From Campylobacteraceae bacterium (GTDB lineage Bacteria; Campylobacterota; Campylobacteria; Campylobacterales; Sulfurovaceae), in NCBI GenBank assembly GCA_026986085.1, contig JALSPE010000109.1, positions 1 through 9,684 of the forward strand: DNA of 9,684 nt. Reading direction: 5' to 3'. Both the position numbers and the translations under genes were made by a program. How positions within the stretch are numbered: the first letter of the stretch is position 1; each line of letters starts with the position of its first letter. The notes below the pieces were generated by a model that worked only from the letters and a program-made list of their open reading frames with translations, did no database searches and was not told where the DNA came from. Below are positions 8,110 through 9,684 of this stretch, in pieces.

Positions 8110-8116
8110 TATACCA
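8108..8116 (-). promoter_or_regulatory. Extended -10 promoter for the GT2-gmhB-hldE-gmhA operon
   Basis: Read on the minus strand this is TGGTATAAT, a perfect TATAAT preceded by the TGn extension. Transcription would begin near 8101, giving a leader of about 16 nt before the GT2 ATG at 8085. No good -35 hexamer sits 17 nt upstream (CACATT), as is common for Campylobacterota sigma-70 promoters. It shares bases with a plus-strand TATAAT. Confidence 0.5.
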
Positions 8117-8131
8117 AATAAGGTTAAAGAA

Positions 8132-8224
8132 ATGTGTATTAATCCATGTTATGCAATAGGATTGCCAAAATTAGTGATAGTGCTTGTGTTGTGGGTGTTT
8201 GCGAAAAATTTGAGCTTAACCTGA
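8132..8224 (+). CDS. Possible 30-aa hydrophobic small protein inside the palindrome
   Basis: This ATG-started reading frame has 30 codons and ends TGA exactly in the apical loop of the palindrome. TAAGG at 8119-8123 lies 8 nt before the ATG. The peptide begins MCINPCY and has a hydrophobic core LVIVLVLWVFA that could span a membrane, with two lysines. A short single-helix peptide on a strongly folded transcript would suit a type I toxin, a class known in Campylobacterota (AapA family), but I see no sequence match to AapA. A frame this short can easily occur by chance, and the stem pairing alone explains the conserved-looking bases. Confidence 0.15.
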   Translation: MCINPCYAIGLPKLVIVLVLWVFAKNLSLT

Positions 8225-8306
8225 AGGTTAGGTGATGATTTTTTGTAAATGCCCACGGCACAATGACTATTGCAAGGTAGGTGATTTCTATTACATAATT
8301 TGGATT
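8141..8306 (+). ncRNA. Candidate structured RNA: 166-nt in-register hairpin with central bubble
   Basis: Positions pair so that each pair sums to 16447, with no bulge or indel across 83 nt per arm. The closing stem is 8141-8159 with 8288-8306 (two mismatches, one G-U). Next is a mostly unpaired symmetric region at 8160-8173/8274-8287. An apical arm at 8174-8210/8237-8273 then includes 8184-8210 paired without a break. After a U-U and tandem G-A mismatches at 8211-8213/8234-8236, a tip stem closes a UGAA loop at 8222-8225. About 14 mismatches are G-U when read as plus-strand RNA, against one A-C, which assigns the strand. The closing stem, bubble and apical arm outline recalls 6S RNA, but I recognise no conserved 6S sequence. 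No U-tract follows, so the 3' end is unclear. A MITE-like inverted repeat is the main alternative. Confidence 0.5.
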
Positions 8307-9661
8307 TAAATAGCCCCTTGATCAATCATAGAGTCTGCAACCTTTTTAAACCCTGCAATGTTAGCACCAATTAACAAATTTCCATCCTTTCCATACTCTT
8401 TTGAAGTATCATATGCACTCTTAAATATCTTTTTCATTATCTGTCTAAGTTTTATATCTACCTCTTGAAAGTTCCACTGTGTCTTAGATGCATTTTGACT
8501 CATCTCTAATTGAGAAGTTGCAACACCTCCAGCATTTGCAGCCTTTGCAGGAGAAAACATTACACCATTTTTTTGCAGATACTCTATAGCATCAGGTGTT
8601 GTAGGCATATTTGCACCCTCATTTACCAATATACAGCCACTCTTAACCAAAGCTTTTGCATCAACTAAAGTTAGCTCATTTTGTGTAGCACTTGGAAATG
8701 CCAAATCGCAAGGTATATGCCAGATAGCATGTCCACCCTCTGGATAATCCATTGCATCAATATATTTACAATCTGGATGTAACTTTGCATACTCCTCTAA
8801 AGAGGCTCTATGTATCTCTTTTACAGATTTTAATGAAGCTAAATCTATACCATTTTCATGGTAAATTGTCCCTTTAGAGTCGCTACAAGCAACTACCTTT
8901 GCCCCTAAATCATACAACTTCTCTATTGTATAAATTGCCACATTTCCAGAACCAGATACCGTGCAAACTTTACCCTCTAAAGAGTTGCCATTTATATTTA
9001 AATACTCATTAGCAAAATATACCGAACCATATCCAGTTGCCTGTTTTCTTGCAAAAGAGCCACCCCAATTTATACCCTTACCAGTTAATACCCCGTCAAA
9101 CTCTCCAGTTAGCTTCTTATACTGCCCAAAGAGATATCCAATCTCTCTGTGTCCCACTCCAATATCTCCAGCTGGAACATCTCTGTTTTGACCTATATAT
9201 TTATATAACTCATTCATAAAAGCTTGACAAAAACGCATTACTTCATTGTCACTTTTACCCTTTGGATTAAAGTTGCTACCACCCTTTGCACCACCAATTT
9301 GTAAGCCTGTTAAGGCATTTTTAAATATCTGCTCAAAGCCCAAAAACTTGACAACACCAAGGTTTACACTAGGATGAAACCTTAAACCACCTTTATATGG
9401 ACCAATAGCTGAATTAAATTGAACTCTATAACCCAAATTCGTCTGCACTCTGCCACTATCATCGATCCAATTTACTCTAAAAATAATAGTCCTTTCTGGA
9501 ACTACTACTCTTTGTAATATATTATAATCATAATATCTAGCATCTCTATCGAGTAAAGGCTTAATTGTCACTAAAACCTCTTGAGCTGCTTGATAAAACT
9601 CCTCTTGACCAGGAGAAGACTCTTTTATATCTTTTAAAACTCTTTTTACTACACTATCCAT
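8306..9661 (-). CDS. gdhA: Glutamate dehydrogenase, NADP-type hexameric
   Basis: A cytosolic enzyme making L-glutamate from 2-oxoglutarate and ammonium with NADPH, central to nitrogen assimilation. The N-terminal substrate domain has GPYKGGLRFHP (87-97), with K90 and R94, then GGAKGGSNFNPKG (123-135) with the catalytic-region lysine K126, and PAGDIGVGHREIG (163-175) with D166. The Rossmann domain has VSGSGNVA (235-242), and the SDSKG (260-264) at the end of its second strand fits NADP preference. Length, 451 aa, matches the short hexameric class (E. coli 447). An AGGTGGA 6 nt before the ATG supports the start. Only 23 nt upstream is visible, so its promoter is outside the window. Its stop codon touches the 3' arm of the palindrome, and no convincing terminator follows before the co-directional heptose operon. 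Confidence 0.96.
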   Translation of the reverse strand: MDSVVKRVLKDIKESSPGQEEFYQAAQEVLVTIKPLLDRDARYYDYNILQRVVVPERTIIFRVNWIDDSGRVQTNLGYRVQFNSAIGPYKGGLRFHPSVNLGVVKFLGFEQIFKNALTGLQIGGAKGGSNFNPKGKSDNEVMRFCQAFMNELYKYIGQNRDVPAGDIGVGHREIGYLFGQYKKLTGEFDGVLTGKGINWGGSFARKQATGYGSVYFANEYLNINGNSLEGKVCTVSGSGNVAIYTIEKLYDLGAKVVACSDSKGTIYHENGIDLASLKSVKEIHRASLEEYAKLHPDCKYIDAMDYPEGGHAIWHIPCDLAFPSATQNELTLVDAKALVKSGCILVNEGANMPTTPDAIEYLQKNGVMFSPAKAANAGGVATSQLEMSQNASKTQWNFQEVDIKLRQIMKKIFKSAYDTSKEYGKDGNLLIGANIAGFKKVADSMIDQGAI

Positions 9662-9684
9662 TTATAATCCACCTTTAAACCTGA

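Noticed and set aside
8132..8160. The small ORF's MC-start resembled a HypC hydrogenase maturation protein
   Set aside because: Only the Met-Cys start matches; the rest is hydrophobic, only 30 residues long, and lacks the HypC core.
8215..8243. Rho-independent terminator on the plus strand (CTTAACC/GGTTAGG, then T6)
   Set aside because: Several bases separate the stem from the T-run, the stem is weak, and those Ts are already paired in the longer hairpin.
8141..8306. SRP (4.5S) RNA, tmRNA or RNase P RNA as identity of the hairpin
   Set aside because: The conserved SRP loop bases (GGAAG with the AGCAGC asymmetric loop), a tmRNA alanine-acceptor end and RNase P core motifs are all absent.
8139..8310. 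TTAA target-site duplication flanking a MITE
   Set aside because: TTAA occurs on both sides but at unequal distances from the arms (offset by one base) and is common in this A+T-rich sequence; no clean duplication is visible. A MITE is not fully excluded without a genome search.
8961..9219. Two plus-strand ORFs opposite gdhA
   Set aside because: They overlap each other and a strongly conserved gdhA region; their sequences are the mirror of gdhA codons with no independent support.

Overview
The window looks like chromosomal DNA from a Campylobacterota (epsilonproteobacterial) species, possibly a Sulfurimonas- or Sulfurovum-like free-living one. The evidence is strong A+T richness, very compact gene packing with 4-11 nt overlaps, and an LPS heptose gene set (msbA-like, waaF, waaL, gmhA, hldE, gmhB) arranged much as in that phylum. 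The genus is a guess; the phylum is a moderately confident inference from gene style and content.

Layout: positions 1-3821 hold a plus-strand run of three overlapping genes: an MsbA-type lipid flippase (5' end cut off by the window edge), heptosyltransferase II (waaF) and an O-antigen ligase-family protein (waaL). It converges with, and overlaps by 44 bp, a minus-strand operon read from about 8085 down to 3778. In transcription order that operon is a polyprenyl-phosphate-type GT2 glycosyltransferase, a UPF0104/LPG-synthase-TM family membrane protein, gmhB, hldE and gmhA. Upstream of it, also on the minus strand, is gdhA (NADP-type glutamate dehydrogenase, 8306-9661).

Function: GmhA, HldE and GmhB carry out the first four of the five steps from sedoheptulose 7-phosphate to ADP-heptose. 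WaaF uses ADP-heptose to build the inner core. MsbA flips the lipid A-core across the inner membrane, and WaaL is expected to attach a polymer or oligosaccharide in the periplasm. The final epimerase, hldD, is not in the window. The GT2 and UPF0104 pair suggests an additional lipid-linked sugar step.

The most unusual part is the 220-nt gap between the GT2 gene and gdhA (8086-8305). It holds an 83+83 nt imperfect palindrome (8141-8306) whose arms stay in register without one insertion or deletion. It has a closing stem, a symmetric central bubble and a long apical stem capped by a UGAA loop. By hand count, 14 of its mismatches become G-U pairs in RNA read from the plus strand, and only one would do so from the minus strand. 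This points to a plus-strand structured RNA rather than a simple DNA palindrome. Its outline (closing stem, central bubble, apical arm) resembles 6S RNA, but identity is unproven. A palindromic TATAATTATA just upstream supplies back-to-back -10 boxes for this RNA and for the heptose operon, and a 30-codon hydrophobic ORF runs up the 5' arm to the loop.
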